A model generated the notes under the pieces. The model made no database searches. It worked only from the letters and a program-made list of their open reading frames with translations, and was not told the DNA's origin. This document shows, piece after piece, positions 25,966 through 34,692 of a stretch of 64,000 bases of DNA. This DNA is from Romboutsia hominis (GTDB lineage Bacteria; Bacillota; Clostridia; Peptostreptococcales; Peptostreptococcaceae): the NCBI RefSeq assembly GCF_900002575.1, contig NZ_LN650648.1, positions 1,589,565 to 1,653,564 on the forward strand. The letters are read 5' to 3'. A program made the translations under genes and the position numbers. Position 1 is the first letter of the stretch; every line of letters begins with the position of its first letter.

Positions 25966-28569
25966 CTATATACTTCCTTGTCTTATATTTTCAATTGTAT
26001 TTTCTTTGTTTATTTTTTTCATAGGAATATAGGCCGATACAAAGGTAATGACAAATACACCTACAATAGATATTAAAACTGCCTTTATCGGAAGTACCAT
26101 ACCTATTTCTATAGCATCTCCAAGAACTTCGTTCATATATACATCTATTAAAAGTCCTATAGGAATTCCGTATAATAAGGCTAATACTCCATATAATAAG
26201 CTTTCAAGATATATCATTCTGTTAAATCCACTAGGTGTTACACCTAGTGATTTGATTATTGCAAATTCTTTTTTTCTTAAATTTATATTTGTACTCATTG
26301 TGTTTATTATATTAGTAGCACTTATTAGAGATATTACTACTGTAAATCCATATACAAATATTTTCATAACATTGATAGCCTCTTCCATCTCTAATACATC
26401 TTCTACATCATCTGATACATCATAACCATATTTTTTTGCTATATCTTTTACATCATCTCTAGTTTTTTTTGTTTTATTTGTGTCTATGTATATATCTCCA
26501 TCACTTATTTTATATCCTAGCTTTTCTCCTACTTCGTTATAAGTTATAAAATCTATACCCATATAAGTAGACCATCTATATCCTGGAAGAAAATCTTCAG
26601 TAGTAGCTAGTACTTTTAACTTAATAGGCACTCTTACTTCCTTATCATTTTTGTCTATATATCTCTTACAAATATTTATTGTATCTCCTACTTTATAATT
26701 TGTTAATGAAATCTCACTTTGTTTTCTGCTAGAGCTATTGTCACTTTTATTTCGAAGTATTATTCCATTTTCTTTTATAGCACTTTCTTTGTCAAAACTA
26801 CCAGTTTTTAATTCTAATTCTTCTATTGCTTTATCTCCTACAAAATTAATTCCATTATTGTTAAATATATATACAATTTCACCATTTTTATTTTCCTTTG
26901 AAAAACGTCTTTCTATTAAATCCTTATATTCTTTATTTATGTTACTTTCATTAATGTATGTTTCTGCACCATAAGGATTAATTGCACTAATTTTATTTAC
27001 TCCATCTATATTATTTAAATCTTTAACTATATCATTTTTCTCTCTTATTCCGCTATACCATACTCTCATATCATAGTTTATTTCTCCTATATTTACCCGG
27101 TTAGCTTTTTCAAATAAATCAATAAATCCACTAAATGATATAAATATAACTACACTAGTTACTAAAGAGAATAAGGTTATTCTGAATTTTTTTTTATTTC
27201 TTCTAAGATTTTTGTATGCAAGAACTCCTTCAGTTTTAAATATTAACTTAACTAGTTTAGAATTTTTTACTTTGCCTATTTTTAAATCATCACTATTTCT
27301 TATAGATTCAAGTGGAGAAGTTTTTGCACAATTGATTGCTGGAAGTATTGCCGATACTAATATAGCCAATAAAACTATTAATGCACTTCCTACTATCATA
27401 TAAGGATTATATATTACTCTTAGATTTATATCTGAAATAAATTGGCTATTAAATACTGTTTGTATTGATTTAAAGATTAAATCCATTCCAAAAGTTCCAA
27501 CTATTAACCCTATAGGTATTCCTATTAAACTTATTACAATAGCCTCTATAAATACTAGCTTCATAACTTGAGTTTTAGTTGCCCCTATAGAATTTAACAC
27601 TCCAAATTGTTTTTTTCTTTCACTTACAGATATACTAAAAGAATTATATACTGTTACTACTGTGCATACTATTACTAATAATGTTACTATAAGTAATATT
27701 TTATTAAATGTTTTATTTATATTTTCGTAAAGACTTGCCCCTTGTAGTCTTAATAGATACTCATTAAAGTATAGGTTTTCATAGTGAGTTTTATTATCAT
27801 TATTATAAATCATTGACTCGCCATTATCAGTTGATTTATCAACTTCTAATCCTAGTGTTTTTGCTATATTTGTGGCTATAGTATAGGCTTCTTTAGGATT
27901 TTTAAATAATATATATGCATCTAATGTATCTTTTTCAAATGGTTTATTTGATTCTAAGTAAGTTATTCCATTTGAAATTTCACTTAGTTCAGCGTATGGT
28001 TTTTTCATAATTCCAACAATCTTATATTCTTTTTCTTTTGTATCAACTAATCTTTCATTTTCTTTTAGTATTGGAATTTCTATTCCTTTTCCATTTTCAT
28101 CTATTCTTTTTCCAACATTTAAAGTTATAGTATCTCCTAATTTTTTGTTTGTTAAAGGTATGGCTCTTTCACTTAATACTATCTCATTTTCATTAGTAGG
28201 TAGTCTTCCTTCTTTTAATTTTACTTGATTCATTTCAAAACCATTTTGGTTATAAGCTTTAAGGTTAATCAAGTTTAATTTTTCTTTATTTAATTTTGAA
28301 TATCCTAAATCTTCACTAATTGAAGTTTTTGCTATTCCTGCACTTTTAGTTATAGTGTCTAAATCTTCCTTTTTTACATTATAAAAAGCTGAATGAAAAT
28401 ATCCTTCTTGTTCTATAGTCTGCCTAAACTGATAATCCATATAACTTTCATATATACTTCCTATTCCACATATTAATGCTGTTGATAGTATTACTCCTAT
28501 TATTGTTACTATTGTTCTTTTTTTATTTTTTTTTAAATACCTTAAAGTTAGAGTTGTATATAAATTCAT
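25966..28569 (-). CDS. ABC transporter permease, FtsX family (duplicated)
   Basis: An 867-residue permease. N-terminal helix (about 18-38), first MacB-like extracytoplasmic domain (about 40-280), three helices (about 285-420), a further helix (about 460-480), second extracytoplasmic domain (about 485-740) and three C-terminal helices (about 745-860). The cores GVLNSIGATKTQVMKLVFIEA and AIIKSLGVTPSGFNRMIYLES are the two FtsX repeats. It starts 1 nt after the ATPase gene. With the adjacent sensor and regulator it resembles antimicrobial-peptide sensing and export modules. Substrate unknown. Confidence 0.88.
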   Translation of the reverse strand: MNLYTTLTLRYLKKNKKRTIVTIIGVILSTALICGIGSIYESYMDYQFRQTIEQEGYFHSAFYNVKKEDLDTITKSAGIAKTSISEDLGYSKLNKEKLNLINLKAYNQNGFEMNQVKLKEGRLPTNENEIVLSERAIPLTNKKLGDTITLNVGKRIDENGKGIEIPILKENERLVDTKEKEYKIVGIMKKPYAELSEISNGITYLESNKPFEKDTLDAYILFKNPKEAYTIATNIAKTLGLEVDKSTDNGESMIYNNDNKTHYENLYFNEYLLRLQGASLYENINKTFNKILLIVTLLVIVCTVVTVYNSFSISVSERKKQFGVLNSIGATKTQVMKLVFIEAIVISLIGIPIGLIVGTFGMDLIFKSIQTVFNSQFISDINLRVIYNPYMIVGSALIVLLAILVSAILPAINCAKTSPLESIRNSDDLKIGKVKNSKLVKLIFKTEGVLAYKNLRRNKKKFRITLFSLVTSVVIFISFSGFIDLFEKANRVNIGEINYDMRVWYSGIREKNDIVKDLNNIDGVNKISAINPYGAETYINESNINKEYKDLIERRFSKENKNGEIVYIFNNNGINFVGDKAIEELELKTGSFDKESAIKENGIILRNKSDNSSSRKQSEISLTNYKVGDTINICKRYIDKNDKEVRVPIKLKVLATTEDFLPGYRWSTYMGIDFITYNEVGEKLGYKISDGDIYIDTNKTKKTRDDVKDIAKKYGYDVSDDVEDVLEMEEAINVMKIFVYGFTVVISLISATNIINTMSTNINLRKKEFAIIKSLGVTPSGFNRMIYLESLLYGVLALLYGIPIGLLIDVYMNEVLGDAIEIGMVLPIKAVLISIVGVFVITFVSAYIPMKKINKENTIENIRQGSI

Positions 28570-29247
28570 TTATATCACCTCGTCTGCTTTAATAATTCCA
28601 TCTTCTATAGCTATTACTCTGTCTGCTTGTAGTGCTATGTTATTATCATGAGTTATCATTATTAATGTTTGATTGTATTTTTTTACTGATAGTTTTAATA
28701 ATTCTATTACTTCCTTTGAGTTTTTACTGTCTAAGTTTCCAGTAGGTTCATCTGCAAGTATAATAGATGGTCTATTTATAAGTGCTCTACCTATAGAAGT
28801 TCTTTGTTGCTGTCCTCCACTTAGCTCATTTGGAAGGTTGTTTTCTTTTTCTTTTAATCCTAATGTTTTTAATAAATCATTTAAGTATTCTTTATCTATT
28901 TTTCTGTTATCAAGTTCTGCTGGTAGTAGTATATTTTCCTTTACACTAAGTACAGGTATTAAGTTATAGAACTGATATATAAGTCCTATGTTTCTTCTTC
29001 TAAATATGGCTAAATCTTTTTCATTTAATGAGCATATATCTACTCCATTTATATATACTTTTCCACTACTAGGCTTATCTACTCCTCCCATTAAATGAAG
29101 TAGTGTACTTTTACCACTTCCACTTGGTCCTACGATTGCTACAAATTCACCTTTGTTTATAGATAAATTTACATTTTTTACTGCATCTACCTTTGTATCA
29201 CCCTTACCATAACTTTTGGTTATGTTTTCTACTTTTACCACTTCCAT
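28570..29247 (-). CDS. ABC transporter ATP-binding protein (LolD/BceA-like)
   Basis: A 225-residue ATPase: Walker A GPSGSGKST (about 39-47), LIYQFYNLIPVLSV Q-loop region, LSGGQQQR signature (about 140), Walker B ILADEPTGNLD (about 160), ITHDNN switch. TGNLD places it in the group serving FtsX-type exporters. GGAGG five nt before the ATG at 29247 decides the start over the upstream ATG. Forms a complex with the following permease. Confidence 0.92.
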   Translation of the reverse strand: MEVVKVENITKSYGKGDTKVDAVKNVNLSINKGEFVAIVGPSGSGKSTLLHLMGGVDKPSSGKVYINGVDICSLNEKDLAIFRRRNIGLIYQFYNLIPVLSVKENILLPAELDNRKIDKEYLNDLLKTLGLKEKENNLPNELSGGQQQRTSIGRALINRPSIILADEPTGNLDSKNSKEVIELLKLSVKKYNQTLIMITHDNNIALQADRVIAIEDGIIKADEVI

Positions 29248-29336
29248 ATTAGCCTCCATTTTCTTAAACTTGTCTAATCTTTATATTTATAGTCTATCTT
29301 CCTAGACTTACTTTAAAGTGAATTATATATTACAAA

Positions 29337-30578
29337 TTAGTCACTATAGTTTTTATGGAATATAATATGGAATTCGCATCCTTTGTTTTTTTCACTTTTA
29401 ACTGATATATCACCATTTTGACTTTCTATTATAGACTTTGCCATAGCTAGTCCTATTCCTACGCTATCTTCTTTTGAGCTATTTCTTCCTTTGTAAAACC
29501 TTTTAAATATATGAGGTAAATCTTTTTTCTCTATTCCCTCTCCACTATCTTTTATAATTATTTCTGAATATATAAAGTTATCTTCATAACTAATTTCTAG
29601 CTTTCCATTTTGAGGTGTATGTTCTACACAATTTTTAATTATGTTGACTAAAGCCTCAACAGACCATTCCATATCCCCCTTGTAGAAGATACTATTATTC
29701 CCCTTAATACTTACATCTATATTTTTAAGTTCTAATGGTATTAAACTTGGCCCTAGAGCTCTTTTTACTAGTTCATTAATATTTACATTTTCATATTTAA
29801 AATCAATTACCTTAGCTTCTACCTTTGATAGTCTTAGCATACTTTTTATTAGCCACTCCATTCTACTTAGCTGGGTTTTTATTTTGTCCAAAAACTCTAT
29901 TTTAGTTTCTTTTGGTAAATCTTCATACATTAAGTCATTAAGTATTATAAGTGAAGTCATAGGAGTTTTTAATTGGTGTGAAATATCTGATATAGTATCA
30001 TTTAGAAATATCTTTTCTTTATTTAGTAATTCTACCTTTTCTTTAAGTATATTAGTCATTTTTAAAAGCTCTGTTTTTAAAAGACCAATTTGTCCTTCTT
30101 GGTTTTTATTCTTCATTTCATAATCTCTGCCCTCTGAGCTATAATATACATAGTCAGTCATATCTTTTATATCATTATATATATGCTTAAAATAGTACAT
30201 AACTAAAATTAAGGTAAATATAAATACAAGCACTATAAATAAAATATTTAAACTAAAAATGTCATTTATACTTTCATTTATAATAAGCTCATTTCTAAGG
30301 CTTATATTTTCATTATAGTTATATTTATTTAATACTTCTTTACCTAAGGTTATGTTATTCTTTGACTTACCTTGTGTTATTACAGTTATTATTTCCTTTT
30401 CCAAATCAGGATGTTTTGAAAGTATAGAACCTACTATAACTTGATTATTTTCTATTATTTTATCTTTTATAATATTTACACTTTTATAGCTTATTCCTAG
30501 TGAAAAAATTATAGCTATTATAAATAGTAAAATGTAATTTCTTATGAAGTTTTTTATTTCAGCATTAGATAGAAACAT
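29337..30578 (-). CDS. Sensor histidine kinase
   Basis: A 413-residue membrane kinase with two membrane helices (about 12-33 and 115-138) and an extracellular sensor loop of about 80 residues between them. DHp box ISDISHQLKTPMTSLIILND carries the phospho-accepting His (about 203). ATP-binding N box NIIKNCVEHT, G1 DSGEGIEKKDL, F box FKRFYKG and G2 VGIGLAMAK are all present. It overlaps the response-regulator gene by 14 nt, with the start taken at 30578; an ATG at 30593 is also possible. It probably controls the downstream ABC exporter and lipoprotein genes. Confidence 0.9.
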   Translation of the reverse strand: MFLSNAEIKNFIRNYILLFIIAIIFSLGISYKSVNIIKDKIIENNQVIVGSILSKHPDLEKEIITVITQGKSKNNITLGKEVLNKYNYNENISLRNELIINESINDIFSLNILFIVLVFIFTLILVMYYFKHIYNDIKDMTDYVYYSSEGRDYEMKNKNQEGQIGLLKTELLKMTNILKEKVELLNKEKIFLNDTISDISHQLKTPMTSLIILNDLMYEDLPKETKIEFLDKIKTQLSRMEWLIKSMLRLSKVEAKVIDFKYENVNINELVKRALGPSLIPLELKNIDVSIKGNNSIFYKGDMEWSVEALVNIIKNCVEHTPQNGKLEISYEDNFIYSEIIIKDSGEGIEKKDLPHIFKRFYKGRNSSKEDSVGIGLAMAKSIIESQNGDISVKSEKNKGCEFHIIFHKNYSD

Positions 30579-31266
30579 TTTCTTCACTTCCATTCCACTT
30601 GTATCCAACTCCCCTTATTGTGTGTATATATCTAGGATTTGTTATATCATCTTCTATTTTTTCTCTAAGCCTTTTTATATACACTGTAAGGGTATTATCA
30701 TTTATAAAATCATAAGTAACATCCCATAACTTTTCTAAAATTTGAGTTCTACTTAAAACTATATTATTATTTTGAATTAATATTAATAATAACTTATACT
30801 CAGCAGAAGTTAAGAAAATCTCTTCTTCTTTTTTATACACTCTAGCTTCTAGTGTGTGTATACTTAAATCTTTGAACTTTACTATCTTTTTACTTTCATT
30901 ATTATTTTTTCTTCTTCTAAGAACTGCATTTATTCTAGAGATAAGTTCTCTAACTCTAAAGGGTTTTGTTATATAATCATCTCCTCCAATATCTAGTCCC
31001 ATGACTATATTTACTTCTTCATCGCATGCTGTTAAAAATATTACAGGAGTGTCATTAGTTTCTCTAAGTTCCTTGCAAAAATCGTACCCACTTCCATCAG
31101 GTAACATTACATCTAGTAATATAATCTCGTAATCCTTAGTTATTATTTCTTTTTTTCCACTTTCTAAGTCTTTACATATATTTATATTAAAACCTTCTTG
31201 TTCTAGAGCATATTTTACTCCAAAAGCTATAGTGCTATCGTCCTCTATCATAAGAATATTTTTCAT
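30565..31266 (-). CDS. Response regulator, OmpR/PhoB family
   Basis: A 233-residue regulator: receiver domain with acidic pocket EDD (8-10), phospho-acceptor Asp52 in ILLDVMLPDGSG, Thr in FLTAC and Lys in YITKPFRVREL; winged-helix DNA-binding domain (about 130-225) ending in RYIHTIRGVGYKW, typical of OmpR. First gene of the operon RR-HK-ATPase-permease-phosphoesterase. Confidence 0.95.
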   Translation of the reverse strand: MKNILMIEDDSTIAFGVKYALEQEGFNINICKDLESGKKEIITKDYEIILLDVMLPDGSGYDFCKELRETNDTPVIFLTACDEEVNIVMGLDIGGDDYITKPFRVRELISRINAVLRRRKNNNESKKIVKFKDLSIHTLEARVYKKEEEIFLTSAEYKLLLILIQNNNIVLSRTQILEKLWDVTYDFINDNTLTVYIKRLREKIEDDITNPRYIHTIRGVGYKWNGSEENVSI

Positions 31267-31380
31267 AATCCCTCCAAATTTAACAATTTTTTATTTTATA
31301 ATTATTATACAACAATTAAATTATTAAAGTAGTATAAACAAAATGACATATTAGTCACTTATATAACTTTATTTTCAAAA

Positions 31381-31420
31381 AAGAACCTTAGCAAATATTA
31401 TAAATTGCTAAGGTTCTTTT
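31381..31420 (-). terminator. Terminator of the DUF4003 gene
   Basis: AAGAACCTTAGCAA (31381-31394) and TTGCTAAGGTTCTT (31405-31418) form a perfect 14-bp stem with T-rich flanks. Confidence 0.85.
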
Positions 31421-31455
31421 TATGTACTACTTATAGTACAATTTATTTAATTTTT

Positions 31456-32370
31456 TTAGTTAGATGCTGAAGCTGTACTAGATGCTGCAATAATAGCCAC
31501 CATAGTTGCAATTTCAATAGCTATTATTATCTCTAGAAGTATATTGCTACTTATAGAATCTATATTACTCTCTTCATTTAAATACTCAGCATATGCTGAT
31601 GCTACAATAGACGCACTTATCATATTCCTATTAGTCTTACCTAAAGACCAATTTCCAAACCATTTTACTTCACTTAACTTATCAGATACATTTTTTATTT
31701 GATTAACCAATTGATATTCATCACAATCAATTAAAGATAATACACCTATTAAGGGGTATCCATATCCATCTATTTTACACTTTTGTTTTTCAAGTAATTC
31801 TTTAATTCTTATTACTTTATCTAATTTTTCTTCACTCTTATGTTTATCTAATGCCATTATATGAGATAATGATTGAAGATTGTTTGATTTATAAAACCCC
31901 TTTGAATTAAGTTCATTATAGCTTCTTTCTATATATTCTAAGTCATTATCTATGTCTTTTGAATTTATAGCTATGAGGGCTGCTCTACAATAATCATCAC
32001 TAGATGTTATCCACGGATGATGATTTTTCATGTATTCATATACATATTTAGTCTTTTCAATTGATGTATTTATATCCATTTTTTCTTGATTTTCATGTAT
32101 TATAATTGCTACAAATGGTAAGTATGAATCATTTGTAAATTTATTTTCTTTTAATTTATTATATATATTTAATATAGACTTAAATTCATTTTCTCTATTT
32201 GTCTTATTTGATAACAAATTTGCTAGATAAAATAGGCTATTACCTCTAAAGTTTGAAAATATTCCTGTATTTGTTTTAATTATATCTATACTTTCTTCCA
32301 CTTTTATTGGGTTTATATTTTTATTTTTTATGGTAGATGAAAATACACAACTATACTGCATCATTCCCAT
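31456..32370 (-). CDS. DUF4003 family protein, 5' end disrupted by an early stop
   Basis: The open frame gives 304 residues of a helical DUF4003-type protein (conserved FSNFRGNSLFYLA, LLEKQKCKIDGYGYPLIGVLSL, WFGNWSLGKTNR). The same frame is open upstream of 32370 and encodes a plausible family N-terminus (DNIINNKLNLFIKNYEK). The expected start is ATG at 32454-32452, 8 nt after GGGGAGA, but the next codon is TAA (32451-32449). As written, translation would have to begin at the ATG at 32370, which has AAAAGGGG upstream, giving a protein about 28 residues short, or the gene is inactive. Ends in an Ala-rich hydrophobic tail. No function known. Confidence 0.7.
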   Translation of the reverse strand: MGMMQYSCVFSSTIKNKNINPIKVEESIDIIKTNTGIFSNFRGNSLFYLANLLSNKTNRENEFKSILNIYNKLKENKFTNDSYLPFVAIIIHENQEKMDINTSIEKTKYVYEYMKNHHPWITSSDDYCRAALIAINSKDIDNDLEYIERSYNELNSKGFYKSNNLQSLSHIMALDKHKSEEKLDKVIRIKELLEKQKCKIDGYGYPLIGVLSLIDCDEYQLVNQIKNVSDKLSEVKWFGNWSLGKTNRNMISASIVASAYAEYLNEESNIDSISSNILLEIIIAIEIATMVAIIAASSTASASN

Positions 32371-32572
32371 TTGCCATGCCCCTTTTATTTCCTTTGTTTT
32401 TTCATAATTTTTTATAAATAGGTTTAGCTTATTGTTTATTATATTATCTTACATTGTTTTTATCTCCCCACAATTATTTTATATATATTGTAAGTTTATC
32501 ATAAAATATACTACCTTTATAGTAAAGAGAGAAAATCTATTTGAATTCCTATATTTTAATCTAACTTATCCT

Positions 32573-32669
32573 GTACCCCTTACTAGTGGTACGATTCACC
32601 GTAACAGTAGTATCAGAGTTTTTTAAAAGGTGAAAACAAAATATAACCTCTGAGTCCACCTCTTTTTTT
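32573..32669. promoter_or_regulatory. Compact region of interleaved complementary segments
   Basis: GTACC (32573) pairs with GGTAC (32588). TCAGAG (32613-32618) pairs with CTCTGA (32648-32653), and AGGTG (32628-32632) pairs with CACCT (32657-32661), in interleaved order; T7 follows at 32663 on the plus strand. On the plus strand this reads as antiterminator/terminator; on the minus strand it could fold as a pseudoknot in the DUF4003 leader. No plus-strand gene follows. It may also serve as the terminator of the DUF3189 gene region. Confidence 0.35.
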
Positions 32670-32714
32670 CTTATAATATTCATGTACATACCTACACGTA
32701 AAGGATGTTAAAAA

Positions 32715-33227
32715 TTATTTTTTCTTAAATTCCTTGTTATCTAAAATAATAACCTCTGACCTAGCTTCCTTTGCTGCCTTCTTTGTATGATTTACAAGTT
32801 TTATAACGTCCTTGTATGACTTTTTTGCTCCCTTTACTAGTAAAGGTACTCCTATAAAATCAATTTTTAACCACCTAGAAAATAATCCGCCAAATGTCAT
32901 TGGTAATGAAACGGTTGGCGACGTATTAGAAAATATAATTTTCTCATTTAATAGCTTTTGTTTATGAAGCATAGAAGCTAAATTATATAATCCTGGAATT
33001 AAAACCTTTGAACGCCCCCTACCTATAGTATAGACTTCATTTCCATCTTTATCACTTCCATGATAAAAAAGTTCTCCACGATTTCCGTATACTAACTTAT
33101 TAAAGTTAGGTAAGTTCAATATTTCATCTTTAGTCGGTTCTCGAGTTTCATCCAGCAATTCTAGGTGATAAGCCATTGCTAGAATAGATGAGTGTGTTCC
33201 TCCATAACAATTATATATGTATATCAT
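32715..33227 (-). CDS. DUF3189 family protein
   Basis: A 170-residue cytosolic protein matching the DUF3189 pattern: N-terminal MIYIYNCYGGTHSSILA, VYGNRGELFYHGSDKDGNEVYTIGRG in the middle, and a Lys-rich C-terminus. YGGTHSS resembles a nucleotide-binding loop, but no activity is known to me. The frame opens at GTG 33236; TAGGTGATTTT places the start at ATG 33227. A candidate structured RNA with its own promoter and terminator lies 120-240 bp upstream on the same strand. Confidence 0.8.
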   Translation of the reverse strand: MIYIYNCYGGTHSSILAMAYHLELLDETREPTKDEILNLPNFNKLVYGNRGELFYHGSDKDGNEVYTIGRGRSKVLIPGLYNLASMLHKQKLLNEKIIFSNTSPTVSLPMTFGGLFSRWLKIDFIGVPLLVKGAKKSYKDVIKLVNHTKKAAKEARSEVIILDNKEFKKK

Positions 33228-33348
33228 TAAAATCACCTAATTTCCTATTTTTTGATTTATTTCAATAATTGTAGTATATACATTAAATATTGGAATTAAA
33301 CAAACTTTGAACAAGTTTCATCCAAGTTCTTCAATATTTCTATCTACT

Positions 33349-33469
33349 AAAAAGGCTCTAGCATAAACTGCTAAAGCCTTGACTTTTGCGAAAAGGATTA
33401 GGTTTGAAGCCACGGTACTATTGTTTACCGTACGCTTGATTTTGAGTTAGATGTTAAAGTTACAATTAT
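33349..33469 (-). ncRNA. Candidate ~120-nt structured RNA (small RNA or leader of DUF3189)
   Basis: On the minus strand a promoter, TTGTGT (33504-33499), 17 bp, TATAAT (33481-33476), predicts a start near 33469. The RNA then contains ACGGTA/TACCGT and CTTTT-CGC-AAAAG hairpins and GGCTT/AAGTC pairing, and ends in a strong terminator (GGCT..AGCA / TGCT..AGCC, 33354-33378) followed by TTTTT. It lies between the terminator of the upstream gene and DUF3189. I could not match it to a riboswitch class. Either an independent RNA or an attenuating leader. Confidence 0.5.
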
Positions 33470-33526
33470 CCATAAATTATATACAAATTTTTATTTTTAC
33501 ACAATTTATCATCAACCTTCTCTTCA

Positions 33527-33558
33527 AAACAAAATAAGAAGGATTATTCCTCCTTCTT
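33527..33558 (-). terminator. Terminator of the UDG-like gene
   Basis: AAGAAGGA (33536-33543) and TCCTTCTT (33551-33558) form a perfect 8-bp stem; on the minus strand ATTTTGTTTT follows. Confidence 0.7.
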
Positions 33559-33620
33559 AACTTAGTTTTCCGTAGCTACACCTTAGAAGTATATTAAGTA
33601 TCTATAGATTCATTATCAAA

Positions 33621-34367
33621 TTATAGACCTATATTTTCTTTAATTTGCCTTATTAAATTTTCCTTATTTTCTTCTAGTTGAATAACTCTATTTACATTTG
33701 CTCCAGATGGATGTGGAAATCCTTTAAGAATCTGTTTTTCACAAATAATTCCTTCCTTTGATAACTTATACAGCACCTCTTCAACTGCTCTGCCTAACGG
33801 TATTATTAATATTTCTTTAAAATTTTCAATTTTACTGAGTTCTTTAATAAAATTATCATATACATATTTCATTAAAAATGCACTTTTTGATAATTTAGGT
33901 GTATGTCCTGAATAGTTCTGTTTTTTTACAAATACAGGATAAGGTACTAATGATACAGTATGTAGTAAATAATCTTTGTCTTCAAATAAGGTAGAGCAAC
34001 TATTTATACTTAACGCCTTATTAAGTTTTATATCATCTAACATACTAATTATATTCTTTCTTAAACTTCCACTAAATCTACCGGCCACCTTACATTTATA
34101 TTGAATTTCTTCAATATTAGTTTCTAACTCTAGTTCTTTTCGAGCAGTGGAGATAGCTGTACTCATTTGTTGAAATCCAGGTGTTATTCCAATAATAAAT
34201 ATCTTAGCTTTTGAATTTAAATAATCATTATGTGGAGCATAATATATTTCTATATTTCCATTTTTTTCTATAAGCAAGTCATCTATTAATAATTCATTTT
34301 TTTCATATTTATCTTTTATAGGAAGATGTTTTATAACTTTTGCATATTCATATAATGTTTTTTTCAT
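33621..34367 (-). CDS. Uracil-DNA-glycosylase-superfamily-like protein
   Basis: A 248-residue soluble protein. FIIGITPGFQQ (about 57-67) resembles UDG motif A (G-x-x-P-G), and GFPHPSGANVNR (about 216-227) resembles the motif B HPSxxN loop; ILIIPLGRAVEEVL (about 186-199) fits the strand before the conserved helix. Between them is a Cys-containing region (CKVAGRFSGSL, CSTLF). It differs from the standard UNG/MUG motifs, so base-excision activity is not certain. It could be a repair or defence glycosylase with another base preference. Monocistronic. Confidence 0.55.
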   Translation of the reverse strand: MKKTLYEYAKVIKHLPIKDKYEKNELLIDDLLIEKNGNIEIYYAPHNDYLNSKAKIFIIGITPGFQQMSTAISTARKELELETNIEEIQYKCKVAGRFSGSLRKNIISMLDDIKLNKALSINSCSTLFEDKDYLLHTVSLVPYPVFVKKQNYSGHTPKLSKSAFLMKYVYDNFIKELSKIENFKEILIIPLGRAVEEVLYKLSKEGIICEKQILKGFPHPSGANVNRVIQLEENKENLIRQIKENIGL

Positions 34368-34620
34368 ACTTACCTCGCTATCTTAGTTTTCATTATTTCA
34401 TAATACCCTTTTTATTGTACTTCTAAAAACTGATTATACTCCTCAGACAGCTATATTTTTATTATTTCCTATATTTTATATTCTCTTCTACTTTTATCAT
34501 TTTTATTTTAAAAATTAAATTAGACATCTACTTATCGTTATTTCTAAAAAAATCACTCTATACAGTTAAACAATAATTATGATATTTTGGTAGTTTTATA
34601 TTACTTATAATTTTACAATA

Positions 34621-34660
34621 CAATAAAACCGTATCACTTACTTGTGATACGGTTTATTAT
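34621..34660 (-). terminator. Terminator of oleate hydratase, copy 2 of the dispersed hairpin repeat
   Basis: CCGTATCAC-TTACTT-GTGATACGG (34629-34652) with AATAAA/TTTATT flanks extending the stem. Identical over 31 nt to 879-909. It lies about 40 bp past the oleate hydratase stop. Confidence 0.8.
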
Positions 34661-34692
34661 TATTTAACATAATTTTACTAATCATAGTTAAC

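Noticed and set aside
26048-26425. Plus-strand frame of 125 codons opposite the FtsX permease
   Set aside because: Same antisense-shadow pattern; no ribosome binding site or family resemblance.
33349-33469. c-di-GMP-I (GEMM) or T-box identity for the structured RNA
   Set aside because: The conserved cores of those classes (for example the GEMM GAAA tetraloop/receptor and the T-box AGGGTGG-ACCGCG) are absent.
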